A stretch of DNA of 64,000 bases from Pardosa pseudoannulata (Eukaryota > Arthropoda > Arachnida > Araneae > Lycosidae), in contig CM063500.1 of assembly GCA_032207245.1 (NCBI GenBank), positions 38,472,487 through 38,536,486 on the forward strand, given 5' to 3'. The notes beneath the pieces were generated by a model. That model had not been told where the DNA came from. It made no database searches and was given only the letters and a program-made list of their open reading frames with translations. Below are positions 47,315-59,763 of the stretch, one piece after another. Both the position numbers and the translations under genes were made by a program. The first letter of the stretch is position 1; every line of letters begins with the position of its first letter.

Positions 47315-48052
47315 CACTCTGTATCGGTTATATGGTCAGCTCAGCAGTCCAGAAAAATCAGACCATATAAGCAGGGTAACCATATATGTGGAACAATACA
47401 ACCCTATTGAATTGTGGCAGGATTATATTCACCTATCAAAATACTAATAAACAAATAATTATACTTTTAAGAACATTTTAAAAATTAATTCGAGAAGTAA
47501 AAACTACATTAAAAATATGCAATATTTTTTTTGGGGGGGGAGGAAATTTATTAGCTTACCTTACTAATCAAAGTACAGCACGCGTGCATTCATGTTCAAT
47601 GTATTTAAAAATAATCGGATAAGTTTGCTTCCTTTTGTTGGTTGTTAACACAAATTTTTCTATGTCCCTAATAGCTTTTAAATGATCATCTGCTTCTTCG
47701 GAATTAGTAAAAGAACACCTGGGGTCATGTATGAGAAGATAACTTCAACCAATAAACAGACAGATGTCCACTTGTTATCAGTGGAAGACGAGAACTGAGA
47801 GAGGTGGAAAACTCCGATGATGAGTCTACAACAAACAAGAAAGAGAGGAAAATAAAGGCTTGAATTCAGATCCTCTCCAATTTTGCATTGACTTCTTAAA
47901 AAAAAAAAAAATATTTGTTGAAAACATGAAACTGACCATATAATTGGTAACAAGAAAAAGAAAATGACTGCATAAGAGGTGCGCTTTAACACTTGTTCTT
48001 TATTAAGTTAGACAGGACTTCAGAAAAATGACCATATAGCCGGTACTGACTG
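47315..48052. mobile_element. pogo/Tigger-type element, 738 bp
   Basis: The target is TA at 47313-47314 and 48053-48054. The left end is cactctgtatcggttatatg and the right end on the reverse strand is cagtcagtaccggctatatg; both continue with gtca and then a ccagaaaaat/cagaaaaatg block. The CAGT start with a TA duplication fits the pogo/Tigger branch of Tc1/mariner. No intact transposase. The frame at 47678-47992 is not recognisable. Confidence 0.75.
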
Positions 48053-48054
48053 TA

Positions 48055-48695
48055 TAGCATAAATTTATGTAAACATACATAATTAATAGATGAAAATTTC
48101 TGTTTAAGTTATATTATTTCAGGGAGATTCAGATTTATATGACACCCACCCCCTGTGGGTACAGTCTTATCTAGTGGGTGACCTATTCATAAGTACAAAT
48201 CAAGATCATGGGGAAGGAGGGAAAAAGAAAAACACAGACCTGAATCATTGTCCAGTTTTTCTGAAACACATCAGACTTTGTCGGAATTAAAATCATTTAT
48301 ATATGGGCACAGTGACAGTGATAGTATATTTGCAGAGGTAGAGGTGATAGAATGCTCATTCATTGCAAACAGGCGATCAACTTGTAGAAAGCAAGTATCA
48401 ATCATTATATATTTTTAAAATGTTAGGAATTTTTTTAAATAATAATTTATATTTTATATAATTTCTACATCCATTTCCTGCTTCCATCATTTTCCATTTC
48501 TATCTTGAGAAATTATTGTCCAAGGTTCCACTGTACATATATTTCAGTTATTATATATGTCTTAGTAAAAAAGTTTGTTGCTATGCTGAATGTAACTTGA
48601 TTTTTTAGATGTTTTCTGTACAACTTATTTAAATATTATAAGTTATATGAAAAATAAATTTTATATATATATATTATATCAAGTAATTCAAGTAT

Positions 48696-48742
<47 letters not shown>

Positions 48743-50213
48743 CATAAAGAAAGAGGAGTATAGTTGATTTTATGTTTTTTATACTTTAAATCCATAGTAA
48801 TAAATTCTTATTATTTAGATTATGGAAAATAAAATTTAGAAGTCAATGAAAGTTGAAAAATGTTGCATGTACATTTTAATGTAAATAAGACAAAAAGACA
48901 GAAAAATCTTCTTCTGTCTCTCTCTCAAAGTAGAGAACATACCTATAGCAGAGTTGGTAAAAATCTTAATTTTTTTTAAGTTCTGTTTATTAGATTTTTA
49001 AAATTTATATTGTATTTTTTTATTTTTAAAAAGTTAATTTCAATTTAAGATTTTTAACTGAAGATTAAATTTATGATTATTGATTAAATTTTCACTAGCC
49101 TATTTGCTTTATTATGTGTGCTATTATTTGCATATCACCAATTATGTATAAAATACATGGAATATGATTTTTGTTATCTCTCTCTCCGCAAACTTTTACA
49201 AACTGTTCTCATTTTTGTTCATTATTTACAATTATAAATTATTTATTTTTAAGCACTAGAATTTAAATAAACACAAAAAGGTGTAAGGAAAAATATGTGA
49301 ACTGATTTAATGACAATATACAATATTATATGCACTCTTTACTTAAAGTATTTAAATGAGTTTTAGAAATAAATAAAATCAAGTATCAATACCAAGGACA
49401 AAATTACAAATACCAATTCAAAAGTAATAATAATTAACCATTATTTAGTCCTTTAAAAAAGAAAAAAAAACCTTAAATGCTTTTAGTCTATGTGGTTGAA
49501 TGGATTAAATCAAATATATAAATCAAAGTTGGAAAATACTTTTTATATAGCAACTGTATTCTTATATAACATTGCTCTTCTTTTCAAAATTCATACAGTG
49601 TGAAAACAGAATGATTTTTTTAATTGTTGATTTAAAAAATAAAATCCAGTAGTTTAAAAATTCACTACTTAAGCCAAATTTGCCAATTATTTTTAAAAAG
49701 AGTAGGTTAGCAAGTTGTAGATTATATGTAGAGGGGAGGATAAATGTAGATAGATTTTTATTTATTTCTATGAAATAGATACAACCTTACATACATATTA
49801 CTAGGCAACTTTGTTTTCTCTACATTATGCATCATGATAGGTCAGATTAATAAATAATCATTATACTTTTATATTACTTTTATTGAATAATTTTGTTCAT
49901 AGTTATAGCTAGTTGCCAATGAAAATTTGGTTGGAAAATTTTTAAATGTCCAGTTATTTTTCTCCTCTAAAATAATAAATATATAAATTATTAAGCACAA
50001 GAATGACTTTATATTTAAAAAACATTATCACAATTTATAAAAAAATGTATAATAATAATATTTATTTATTTGATAAAGCAAATGTTTGTGAATTGATAAT
50101 GCACTTGTGGGCTACAAAACTTAGATGTCTACTTGCTGCATTTTGGTAACTCCCGATTTATATCTAGGTGATATAAATTAACCAACCCTGACCTATAATA
50201 CTCAATATGTTAA
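48055..50213. other. AT-rich sequence between exons B and C
   Basis: Contains (TA)n at about 48702-48738. No gene or further finger exon recognised. Confidence 0.4.
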
Positions 50214-50754
50214 CCCTTTAGCGGACAGTGGTTTCGCTGCAAAACCTCCTGCTAAACTAACTTTTCTCTAATTTTTGGAGAAATGTGAATTTTTTTTTTC
50301 AATTTTTTTATGTCTTTCACATTTAAAACTTACAATAAATGACAGTACTACATTTAATTACATTTTTCTTTTGAAATATATGTATTTATACTTGCTGTAC
50401 CTGGAAAGTTAGTAATGAAATTGTTTTTCACTTTTGACCTCAAACAAAAGTATCTATTCAAACAACACTTATAAATTGTTAAACTATTTATTTATTTTAC
50501 TTTTTTAAGAACACTTATTTATTGTTCTTCCAATATGATTAAAATTTTAAAAAGTATTATGTTCACGCTGTATATGGGAATGGGTTTGTCAGTTAACCCC
50601 CCTGAATTCTACCTATGGTATCCTCTAAGGCAAACCCCTCTAAGGATTGCAAAGAAAAGCTTTAATACATTTTGCATTTATAAGGTTCATAAATAATATT
50701 TATAAACTAATTTCATTAAATTCAAAAGAATTTATGTAGGTGACCTTTAAAGGG
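50214..50754. mobile_element. piggyBac-type MITE, 541 bp
   Basis: TTAA duplications lie at 50210-50213 and 50755-50758. The left end is CCCTTTAGCGGACAG and the right end on the reverse strand is CCCTTTAAAGGTCAC. A fragment of the same family lies at 1195-1308. No transposase. Confidence 0.78.
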
Positions 50755-50759
50755 TTAAA

Positions 50760-52371
50760 TAAAAATGATGTGGAAACTAAATAAATTATTTTTTAACCAG
50801 CAAGTCTGACATATAGATTCTAAAACCTAATTACTTGGAAACGTCTATTAAAAAATGTGAGGGGAGAAGCCTGAAGAAAAAGAAGAACTTTTCTTACTTA
50901 TATTTCTGAAGAAAATATCTCAACAAATAGATAAATAATTTCATAATTAAGGGTTTTTTTTTTTTTTAACTACAAAATTTGTTTTGTATAACATTGAAAA
51001 ATATACTATATTTTATTCAATTGCTGGAAAGTTTATTTAATCTTATGAACCTAAATATCTAGAGTTTAATTATTTTAGCATTTATAAGTTGCTTTCATTT
51101 TTATCCAATATTTAAAATTTTTGTTCATTTATTAGAGAATATGTTATTGTTTTGTATGGATGTAAGAAACATGTCGTATGTTTTAAATAATTTATTCACT
51201 TTATGTGTGAATCTTGAAAAAGTTTTCTATTAAGTTTTGTACATTTTTATTACTAATATGTAATATATATTTAGCTTTTGTTACTTTGCTCTTTTATATA
51301 CCTTTAAATAACTCTACTTTGGATAAGTAATATTATAAATTTCATCTTCCAAATTCACTAAATGAACTGTCTTTTTATATTTCTCTTCCTTTTCTTTTTA
51401 CATGATTTGTGGTTTTATCAATATATTGCATCAGTTTGCAGATTTCTTTAAAAATTTGTTAGGCAAATAGATTTTAAACTCTAGAACAGTTTAGATTTTA
51501 ATCTCTCTTCATATGTAATAATGTATATATAATGTGTGTGTAAATCTGTATATATACATCTTGTAAAAATTTTATAAAAACAGTTAAAATTTAGATAATT
51601 TGTTTTGTTTTTTATAAATTAGACCTGTACAAATTTATTTCTGCTAAATTTTATCTTTATCTTTTAAACTTTTCTAGAATGTGCTTCTTGCATAGAATTC
51701 AGTTTTTATTACTGTAAGGATTTGCTTTTAGTTTGCTGCATTGTCTAACATTCATGAAGATATTTTTTCTTCACATTTTTTTTATCTTCTATATCATTTC
51801 AACTTTTTTTAAAAAATTATCTACCTTATTTTATTCAGCAGTCTTAAATGTACCAGAGCCTTTATACAGAAATTTCTAATATACATATATATGTATGTAA
51901 ATATATATGTTTGTATAAATAAATAAATTGATCAACATTAATTTTGCTCAAATATAAATAAGAAAGCATAGCAAGCAACTGTTGTACAGCTGCAGAATTG
52001 CTATTTTACTATGACAAAGTAACTTTCTTTCTATGCTCTCATATAAACATTAATACTATTTTAACTTTGACCAATTTATTTTGTTATTTTATAAGTTTGT
52101 TACAATTTAATCTAATTACGTTTGTGTTGCTAAAGTTTAATATGCATTGTATAGCATAAAAGATAATGTTTTAATTTTGATATTGTAATATTTCTAATTT
52201 TAAATATATTTCCTTTATTCTTAAAGATTGTAAGTCTTTAATAAATAACTTTTAAAATAATCATTCATATTTATTAATATTAAGAATGTGACATGTGTAA
52301 TTGAATAAGATTTTTAATTAGTTAAATGTGCAAAAGTATTATTTTTAATGTAGTTGTTTTTTAATATTTAG
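50760..52371. other. AT-rich intron sequence before exon C
   Basis: Ends with the acceptor tagttgttttttaatatttag. No other exon recognised. Confidence 0.4.
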
Positions 52372-52667
52372 ATTATGATGGAAATGAAGATGAAGATCAC
52401 AGATATTATTGCAGTGTATGCTCTTTCTCATCGTTGAAGCAGTCACATTGGCAAGCTCACATGAAAACACATGGGAATTTAGAGTTGCACACCTGTACAA
52501 TATGTAAAAAAGTATTTAGACGGAAAGCAAATATGATTCGTCACATGAACTTGCATTTAGGTGTTAAAAAGTATCGCTGTAACTTTTGTTCTAAAACATT
52601 TTCAGATCCATCAAACTGTAAAAGGCATAGAAGTATTCATTTTATTAATAAAACTGGTGGTGCTTAG
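52372..52667 (+). CDS. Zinc-finger terminal exon C (3 C2H2 fingers)
   Basis: The acceptor ttttttaatatttag ends at 52371. The exon enters with at (codon completed as GAT if the previous exon ends in G) and reads 98 codons including TAG. An acidic lead (DYDGNEDED) precedes three fingers: YYCSVCSFSS...HMKTH, HTCTICKKVF...HMNLH and YRCNFCSKTF...HRSIH. An ATG-only reading from 52434 would cut the first finger, so the spliced start is correct. It is the closest relative of exon D, with near-identical second and third fingers and the same acidic lead, so the two arose by exon duplication. Confidence 0.9.
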
Positions 52668-53090
52668 TTTGTCTGTCATATTTACCTAATGCTAAATTAT
52701 TTATAAAAAATTTTAGAGTTTTAAAATTGTTTTGTTTTAATTATTTATTATTTTAATTTAACTCTGGAGTAAATTTACTTAATATTGTAAATGTTTTGAT
52801 TGTGCTTAATGGATATATTATATCTTAGAAAGAAAGGTTATGATCATATTTTTGCTGTTTATTGAACCATCAGCAAATTTTTTTGTTTAATTCTCAAAAT
52901 TAGTTTCCTCATAGAATCCCCCTGTGCACTAAATATTTTGTGAGCAGACATATAAATAGTAGGTTTCAAAATTGGATGGAGTATTTATTTCTGTGAAATG
53001 AACTGTACCAAAGAAGGATAAAGAGGTGTTCTAAACATCATTCTTTTCACTCTTCAAACTTTTATCGTGTGAGTAGGTTGATAAAATTTA

Positions 53091-55060
53091 AGAAAGTTAT
53101 TGAAGTCATATCTTCATTTACCATTTTTTTTTACCAATGCAGCTGGCAATACAGACAGTTATCTATGCCAAACATGACTGCAAAGCTGTTACTCAACCCT
53201 GGGAACTTGTGATGTAAGAAATGTTACAGATGTAAGTAATATTGAACACACTGGGTTATTTAATTTAGAAGCAGGGACTAAGCAGAAAATCTCCTGGCTT
53301 GGACTGCCACCTCCAGAGATATTGTTTGAATGTAGAGGAGATGCCTGCAAATATATTTTATACACCCCAGCTATCATTAATGAACACAGCAAATCTTTTA
53401 CTGGTTCAAGTCTTGATCTCACAACCCTGTGGTTATGAAATCTGAAAACTGCATATTAATGATAGACGGCAGATCCCAAATAGCTTAGTTGTTAGTACAT
53501 CAATTTTGAGCTTGACAGACCTTTCAGTCAGTGAATTCGGAAATCATTTCATTAGGTATGAGAAAGAAATACAAAATGAGAGGAATTTTTACCACATAAG
53601 GATGATCTGAGCTTAGGGTGATACTTTGTACTGTCAGGGATCCTGACTATAATTTGGCTGAGTAGTGAATGAGGTTTCTTTCTCAATTTACTATGGATTT
53701 TGTAACCATAAACCTCTTGGTTGCTTGTAAATTTGAGTAGTTTTCTGTGCTGTTAAGTAGCAACAATGACAGTTTATCCCATGAAATGGATAAATTCTTT
53801 TGCATTCAGAACAAAGTTAGAGGTTAAGTTTTTCAACCAATTTGGGGAGATTTAATGACTTGATAAAAAAATCTAGTCTATCAGACTATTTACCTTGCTT
53901 TCATTAGCAAAGTTTTGTTTGGAAGAATGTCAGCTTAGGCTATGTTGAAGTCAAGCAGCATGGAGTGTGTGCATAATTTTCAGAGATGGTCTCGATCACA
54001 TTCATTTGGGGTAGCATGAATCATATGTAGCTTTCAAAATCAATATATGTTTGTTTGCCCACAGAAATAGATATCAACTCAAATAATCTGAATTTACCAC
54101 ATAAGGATGATCTGAGCTTAGGTGATACTTTGTTTGTACTGTCAGGGATCCTGACTATAATTTGGCTGAGTAGTGAATGAGGTTTCTTTCTCAATTTACT
54201 ATGGCTTTTGCAACCATAAACCTCTTAGTTGCTTATAAATTTGAGTAGTTTTCTGTCCTGTTAAGTAGCAACAATGACAGTTTATCCCATGAAATGAATA
54301 AATTATTTTATTATTATTGATTAGGAATCAGTTTTGCAATCATTTATGCAAACTATTACAGTTCCTTTTCTTCATTTGCTTGACAGCCCTGGGTGGGTCT
54401 TTTTTAATCATATCTACTTATGCCAACTGTTTTACAGTTTTTGACATTTAGAGTGTTAAGGTCTTTTTCAACACAATCCAGCACATTCAACAAGTCTGCT
54501 CTAAAGTCTAGTTCCCATAGGCTTTGCCAAAAAATATTTTCTTGCAACAATGATCTTGCATTCTGGTCAGATAATCAGACTATTTGACAAATTTTAATAC
54601 ATCAGGTTGTCTATGGATCTTGTAAAGTTCTAAGTTAGATCTTCTTTTTAATGAATCATTCATCTAGACTCTGTTAAATATACTAGGCAATACGATTCTT
54701 TTAAAAATCCTTAAAGTTTAAATAAAGTCATTTAAGAATGTTATTGAAGTCTTATCTTCATTTACCATTTTTTCCAGTGCAGCTAGCAATACAGAGAGTT
54801 TCTATGCCAAACATTTCTGGTGCATAAATCAGGAATGATATGTAACATCTCAGGGTTCCTCTGCTTCTCAATTTACTATGGCTTTTGCAACCATAAACCT
54901 CTTGGTTGTTTGTAAAGTAGTTTTCTGTCCTGTTAAGTAGCAATAATGACAGTTTATCCCAAGAAATGGATAAATTCTTTTGCATTCAAAACAAAGTTAG
55001 AGGTTAAGTTTTTCAACCAGTTTGGGGAGATTTAATGACTTGAGTAAAAAAATCTAGTAC
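53091..55060. repeat. Segmental duplication block, three diverged copies
   Basis: A 200-290 bp segment (tttctcaatttactatgg, taagtagcaacaatgacagt, tttgggga gatttaatgac) occurs at about 53588-53878, 54090-54304 and 54846-55058. A second segment (gttattgaagtcwtatcttc, tctatgccaaac) occurs at about 53095-53175 and 54737-54812. The block surrounds a LINE remnant and abuts an LTR-like unit. Its origin is unclear. The minus-strand frames within it carry no recognisable domain apart from the LINE part. Confidence 0.7.
54372..54850 (-). pseudogene. Non-LTR retrotransposon ORF2 C-terminus, decayed
   Basis: On the minus strand, shifting frames give NDSLKRRSNLELYKIHRQPD, KKIFFGKAYGN, then VEKDLNTLNVKNCKTVGISR and finally KKTHPGLSSK with a stop at 54372-54374. 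This order (RRSNxELYxL..., RM...KK, D.VEEDLRTLxVKxWK, KAxxHxGLSS) is the usual tail after the reverse transcriptase domain in arthropod LINE ORF2 proteins. The reverse transcriptase itself is not present. Several frameshifts and stops. Confidence 0.7.
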
Positions 55061-55075
55061 ATAGTAGCACATAGT

Positions 55076-55719
55076 TGTTACAACTCAAAAATCACAAACA
55101 CAGCTTTGGTAATAAAAACAGTTATTTAATGCTCAAATTAAATTTTTAAAAACAGCTGTTTTCTAAATAGTCAAATGGATTCCAGATGGCTGGGAATTTG
55201 CACTGGGTGTGAGTCAGGTCCTAGTGAGTCTATTGGAAAGCTTCTGGCAAACCTAAAAGTAGCAGATCGGAGGTCAGATCTCTGAAAAAGCAGGTTATAC
55301 TTGATGTACACTCACAGGTCAGGGCAAGCTGGCAAAAAAAAAGGAGATCTTCTCAAAAACACAATACTCATACCCCCCACTCTGTAGATCTCTTTCTGAC
55401 CAAGATTCTCCTTTTGTTCTTTCTCTGAATTTCCATACTGCCTGACATCTATCAGTGATCTCTTCCTGGTTGGTCACTTTGTCAGGAAAGTGACATTCTT
55501 GTTAGCTGGTATCTGTTACTAGCTGGTACTGGAAAGTCTGACTCCACTACTGTCTACCACCTTAATTAACCCAAAATTAAGGGAGATCTGCGAAGGGCAA
55601 GTAGGAATAAATTTCTTCTGTTTCCAGTTGTGTCATCCTTCTAGACTTCATGGTGACTTTCTTTACCTACCAGGTTGAATTTCTATTGTACTCTGAAAAC
55701 TGATAGTCATGATGTCACA
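55076..55719 (-). mobile_element. LTR-like unit, 644 bp, probably solo
   Basis: The ends are TGTTACAAC and GATGTCACA, so both strands read TG...CA with short inverted repeats TGTKACA. On the minus strand it begins TGTGACATCATG and ends with an AT-rich, poly(A)-signal-like attaaataactg segment before TTGTAACA, as in many LTRs. No 4-5 bp target duplication and no internal gag-pol sequence were found, so this call rests on the end structure only. Confidence 0.45.
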
Positions 55720-55862
55720 GATCTAATGAGATGTGTGAGCAGTTTAGTACTTAGTTTAAGGAAACAGTATTTTAAATAGCATTTCAGACCTAAAAACATT
55801 TGTTTGAAGCAAAGATTCTTTTATGCATTTTTGGATTTATTTTTATTAATCAGTTTTACTCC

Positions 55863-56043
55863 TGCCAAACAATGGTCGAATGGTTAGGGTGCTGGCCTCT
55901 GGAACTGGAATTCATGGGTTCGAATCCCACTGTAGCATGGATGTTGGTAGCCATTCGGAATCATCTTTAAGCAGTAGGTCCCAGTCTCATTAGACCTCAT
56001 GTTGCAAAAAGTAGACCGTAGCGCTCCCAAACCAAACTAAACC
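55863..56043 (+). mobile_element. tRNA-derived SINE, full length
   Basis: Complete copy (aatggtcgaatggttagggt, ggttcgaatcccac, gtaggtcccagtctcattag, aaaccaaactaaac) with an exact 15-bp duplication, aatcagttttactcc, at 55848-55862 and 56044-56058. Confidence 0.9.
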
Positions 56044-56139
56044 AATCAGTTTTACTCCCAGATAAAACTATTACACTTATTTTATGTATTCCTTATTAGT
56101 TTTCAATATTTCATCTTGTATTTTTCTGGACAAAGTCAC

Positions 56140-56297
56140 AACAGGTGCACTATTGGTGCCTGTAAGTTCGAATTCTGCTATGGGCATAAATGTTTGTAGG
56201 TATCTGAAACCAGCTACAAGTGGTAGGACCAAATCTATTTAGTTTTTATATTGGTTTAAAAAGAAATTGATTGCACTACTCCAAACAAATGAAACTA
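56140..56297 (+). mobile_element. Old diverged SINE
   Basis: The B-box-like gttcgaattctgc, ggcataaatgtttgtagg and the end actccaaacaaat align with the common SINE. No target duplication visible. Confidence 0.6.
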
Positions 56298-56299
56298 TG

Positions 56300-57744
56300 T
56301 CTTTAGGAAAGCGGAGTTAATAGCTATGGTTATTTATAAATTGGCTAGATGTTAGAAACATTTTTTTACCTGGTTTACTAAATGTAAATATGTATTGTGT
56401 AAATAAAATTAAATATGTAGTTTCAATCTTCAAACTGCGTATTTATGAATCATTTTCTAGTAAATTAAACTAAAAACTGCATGTCTAGATTAAGAGCAGA
56501 ACTTACTTAATAAGACGCGTTGAAAATGATTAAAAAAGCTTTTAACACCATATTTCCTTGGCATAGAAAATTGAAATTACCAAGTAAAAGAATTGTAATT
56601 ATTTAGAGTAATATTTCATAAGATTAATATTTCTAATGGTAAATATTATCAGTTAAAATTATAGTACCACTGCTGTGGTTACTACATAGCATTCCCACAT
56701 ATCTCCCCTCACATCTCACATATATGTAATTAGCATATATATATAGATATTATAAATATGCGAATTACAAAGTTAACAAGTTTTCAAAATTAGTTAATTT
56801 CAAATGAACTGAAGATTTTGTTAATGTAATGTTCTTTAAGACTACTTTACATTTCAGTTTTTCATTTTACTGCTTTATCTGTATAATCTTAAAATGAAGT
56901 TCTATTTCAGTAATTTGTTTAAAAGCAGCCTTTAATATTCCAGATTTGCAAAGTGAAGTTAAGTATATATATCATATTTTTAGCATAAACTTATATATAT
57001 ATATATATATATATCTGTCTGTATAATTCTTTCTTCATTTCCTCTTTGCATAGTTTGTTTTTTTACTGTGAGTATAACGCAGGAGTTTTACAAAATATGA
57101 ATAAATTTACAGAACAGTTTGTATTTTAATTTCTACATATATATGTTCATGTAATTAATTACATATGCATGCCCTTTATATAATAATGAAATATTAACCA
57201 ATTTATTTTGATATTTAGTTTGATGCAATATATATATAATGCTTGAAAAGTTTATGAAATGATATATGAAAGAGTTATTTTGTAATATTTATTATGATTC
57301 TGCCCTTTAATTTTTCAATTAACTTTGTTCTTTTTTAAAGGTTTTCTTTTGTAATGTACAGTTTTGTAAAGTTATATTTATGTTACTTATATACTAATAT
57401 TATAAATTTTGCAATTCTTTTACATAAAAAAATGTTTCTATGATTAATGCAACACTTTCTTGGATTTTTTCCATTTTAAGGTATGTGCCTACTCTAAATT
57501 TGTTCCGTATTTTGAAATTTTTTATTTCATAAGTTAAAGCATTCAAGATTATAATGCATTATTTCTGTTTTCTCAATAACTAGAGGCAAAATTGTAACAA
57601 ATAATAAACCATAAATTAATATTGAGTCATAAAAATATAAAGAATTAATTCCAAAGATTATTTTTTTTAACAGAGATACCCTGATTTTCTTTGATGATGC
57701 ATCTGAAAATGATTCTCAAAGCCCAATACTGACAAAGTCGACAG
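56300..57744. other. AT-rich sequence between exons C and D
   Basis: Contains a (TA)n tract near 56994-57014. At about 57684-57744, after a good acceptor (ttttttttaacag), a short frame reads DTLIFFDDASENDSQSPILT. It is cut by the next SINE and its status is unknown. Confidence 0.35.
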
Positions 57745-57903
57745 TAGACAAATGGGTATAGTGATATTCTTTGGGTTTATGGATTTGAATCCCGCATATG
57801 TCGTGGATGTTTATAGCCATTCGGAATTGGCTTTAAGCAGTATATCCCATTCTCACTTTGCCCTCTTGTAGAAAAAAAAAGTAGACTGTGAGATTCCAAA
57901 CTA
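57745..57903 (+). mobile_element. Diverged SINE
   Basis: Contains ggatttgaatcccgc, gtggatgtttatagccattc, ggctttaagcagta and agtagactgtgagattccaa, in SINE order. Confidence 0.7.
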
Positions 57904-57904
57904 A

Positions 57905-59373
57905 TATTTAGGAATATCTAGATAATTATTTCCATATAAATCAATGCAGAAACAATTAATTCATTTTAGACTATCTAAAAGGCATTACATAAATATACTT
58001 TATGGAGAATGAATATATTTAATGCTAAAAGTAAGAAATTATTATCCATTTTTTTTAAACTAATGTAAAGAATAAATGAATGCTTAACACGATGTTTGCT
58101 TTTCTGAAGATTTTTAAGCATATGGAAGACAAGGTGGGGGTAGAGATGGAGATATTGTTTGGTAAGGGAATCTTTCTTCGCAATGTCCTTTTGAAACCTC
58201 GTAATTAGCGTTATCAAATTTAGTTATCAGTATTAGAATGGTCTAACTGCCATTTTTATATCAAGTCCACTGCTCATTTTCAAAAGATAGTGAACATTTT
58301 TTTTTTATTATTATTCAATAGCTTTATGTGGAAATGGTATGTTCAAGTAATATTCATTTTTGCAGATCTCTTTTTTTTTTCCTTTTTCTTTTCTAAAAAC
58401 TTGAAGAGGCAAGGATTTATATTCAAAAAAAATTATTAATCCCATTCAATCATTTTACAAGTAATAAAAAATAATACAATTAAATTTAATAAAAATATGT
58501 ACAAATTATATATGCAGTTGAGATTTGCTTTTATTCCTGTTATTTTTAATACTAATTTTTTCATAATTGAGCATAAATATGTTTTAGGATACTTAATAAC
58601 ATACTATTCTTTGAAGTTCAATGAGCATTGAAATTTAAGCTAAAACATGAGGGACAGTGAGTAAAATTTTTAATAATACAATGACTTTTAGATGTAGTGA
58701 AAATCTTTTCATTCATAGTACAGGTAATTATGTTAGTTATGTGCAGTATCAATATTATTGAGGTATATTTATTCATTAGAGTTTGTCATAAAAAGTTTAG
58801 AGCAAACTAAAATTATGAATAAAATTTTGCTTTAAAAAAATCTTAATTTTGGAACATAAAAATCCAGTTTCCTTCATAGCTTTATACCTCATTTTAATTA
58901 AGACATGTATTTTCCATTTAAGTATTTATTATTTTAAAAGGTACTTAGAGGGTAGGTACATACCTTATAATTTATAAAGCACTGTTTATACGTTTATTTC
59001 ACTTTTATATGTAGTTTATATGTACACACGTTTTATCACAGTCCCAACGCATTCGTAAATATTGTATCGATAAAGTCTTTTGTTTATAACAGAGGCCGGG
59101 AAATTACTTTAGAACTGGACCAGATCATTAAAATAAAAAGTACAAACTTAAATGGGTAAATTTTTACTAGGTATTTCTACTCATAAAGCAGAATATTTTT
59201 TTATTAGGAAGTAATATTTTTGCATACCTGATATAATTCAAATTATTGATGATAATTAAAATCAAATAAAAAAATTAATGAATTTCTTATAAAAAAATAA
59301 ATTTTATAATAATCCAAATTATAGAGTTATTATTTCTGAGACAGTATTTCATCATCCTGGATTTCCAGGTTTG
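57905..59373. other. AT-rich non-coding sequence
   Basis: No gene or element recognised. The frame at 57975-58217 has no signature. Confidence 0.35.
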
Positions 59374-59548
59374 TAGCTGGCCGAATGGGTAGGGCTTTGC
59401 TCTTTGGTACCAGAGTCCTTGGGTTTGAATCCTGCCAATAGTATGGACGTTTGTATCCTTTTGAAATCAGCTATAAGTAGTAAGTCCAGGTCCAATTAGC
59501 CCTTGAGTAGCAAAATAGTAGACTAGAGAGTTCTTAACCAAACCAAAT
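59374..59548 (+). mobile_element. Diverged SINE
   Basis: Starts gctggccgaatgggtagggc, has the B-box-like gggtttgaatcctgc and ends aaccaaaccaaa. Confidence 0.75.
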
Positions 59549-59763
59549 TAATAATGCCGTTTTTAAATGGTAATCAGTTAATAAGGATCTATGTTAGAAT
59601 TTTACATATTTCATCTTAGAAAATATCGTTTCACATAAGTACCAACTTGCAAATACTTATAAAAATGTCTGTGCAACTGAGGTTTTATTGGCCATTTTTA
59701 TCTCCAGAAAAATATAATTAGAATTGGATTCGATCCATTTTTTTAAACATGATTTTTAGATAT

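Noticed and set aside
50855..50885. gtgaggggagaagcctgaag, resembling a zinc-finger linker
   Set aside because: No Cys or His pairs are spaced as fingers in any frame, and it is not preceded by an acceptor in the shared phase.
53189..53422. GVYKIYL in a minus-strand frame, like a GIY-YIG endonuclease start
   Set aside because: The remaining GIY-YIG motifs do not follow and the frame is short.
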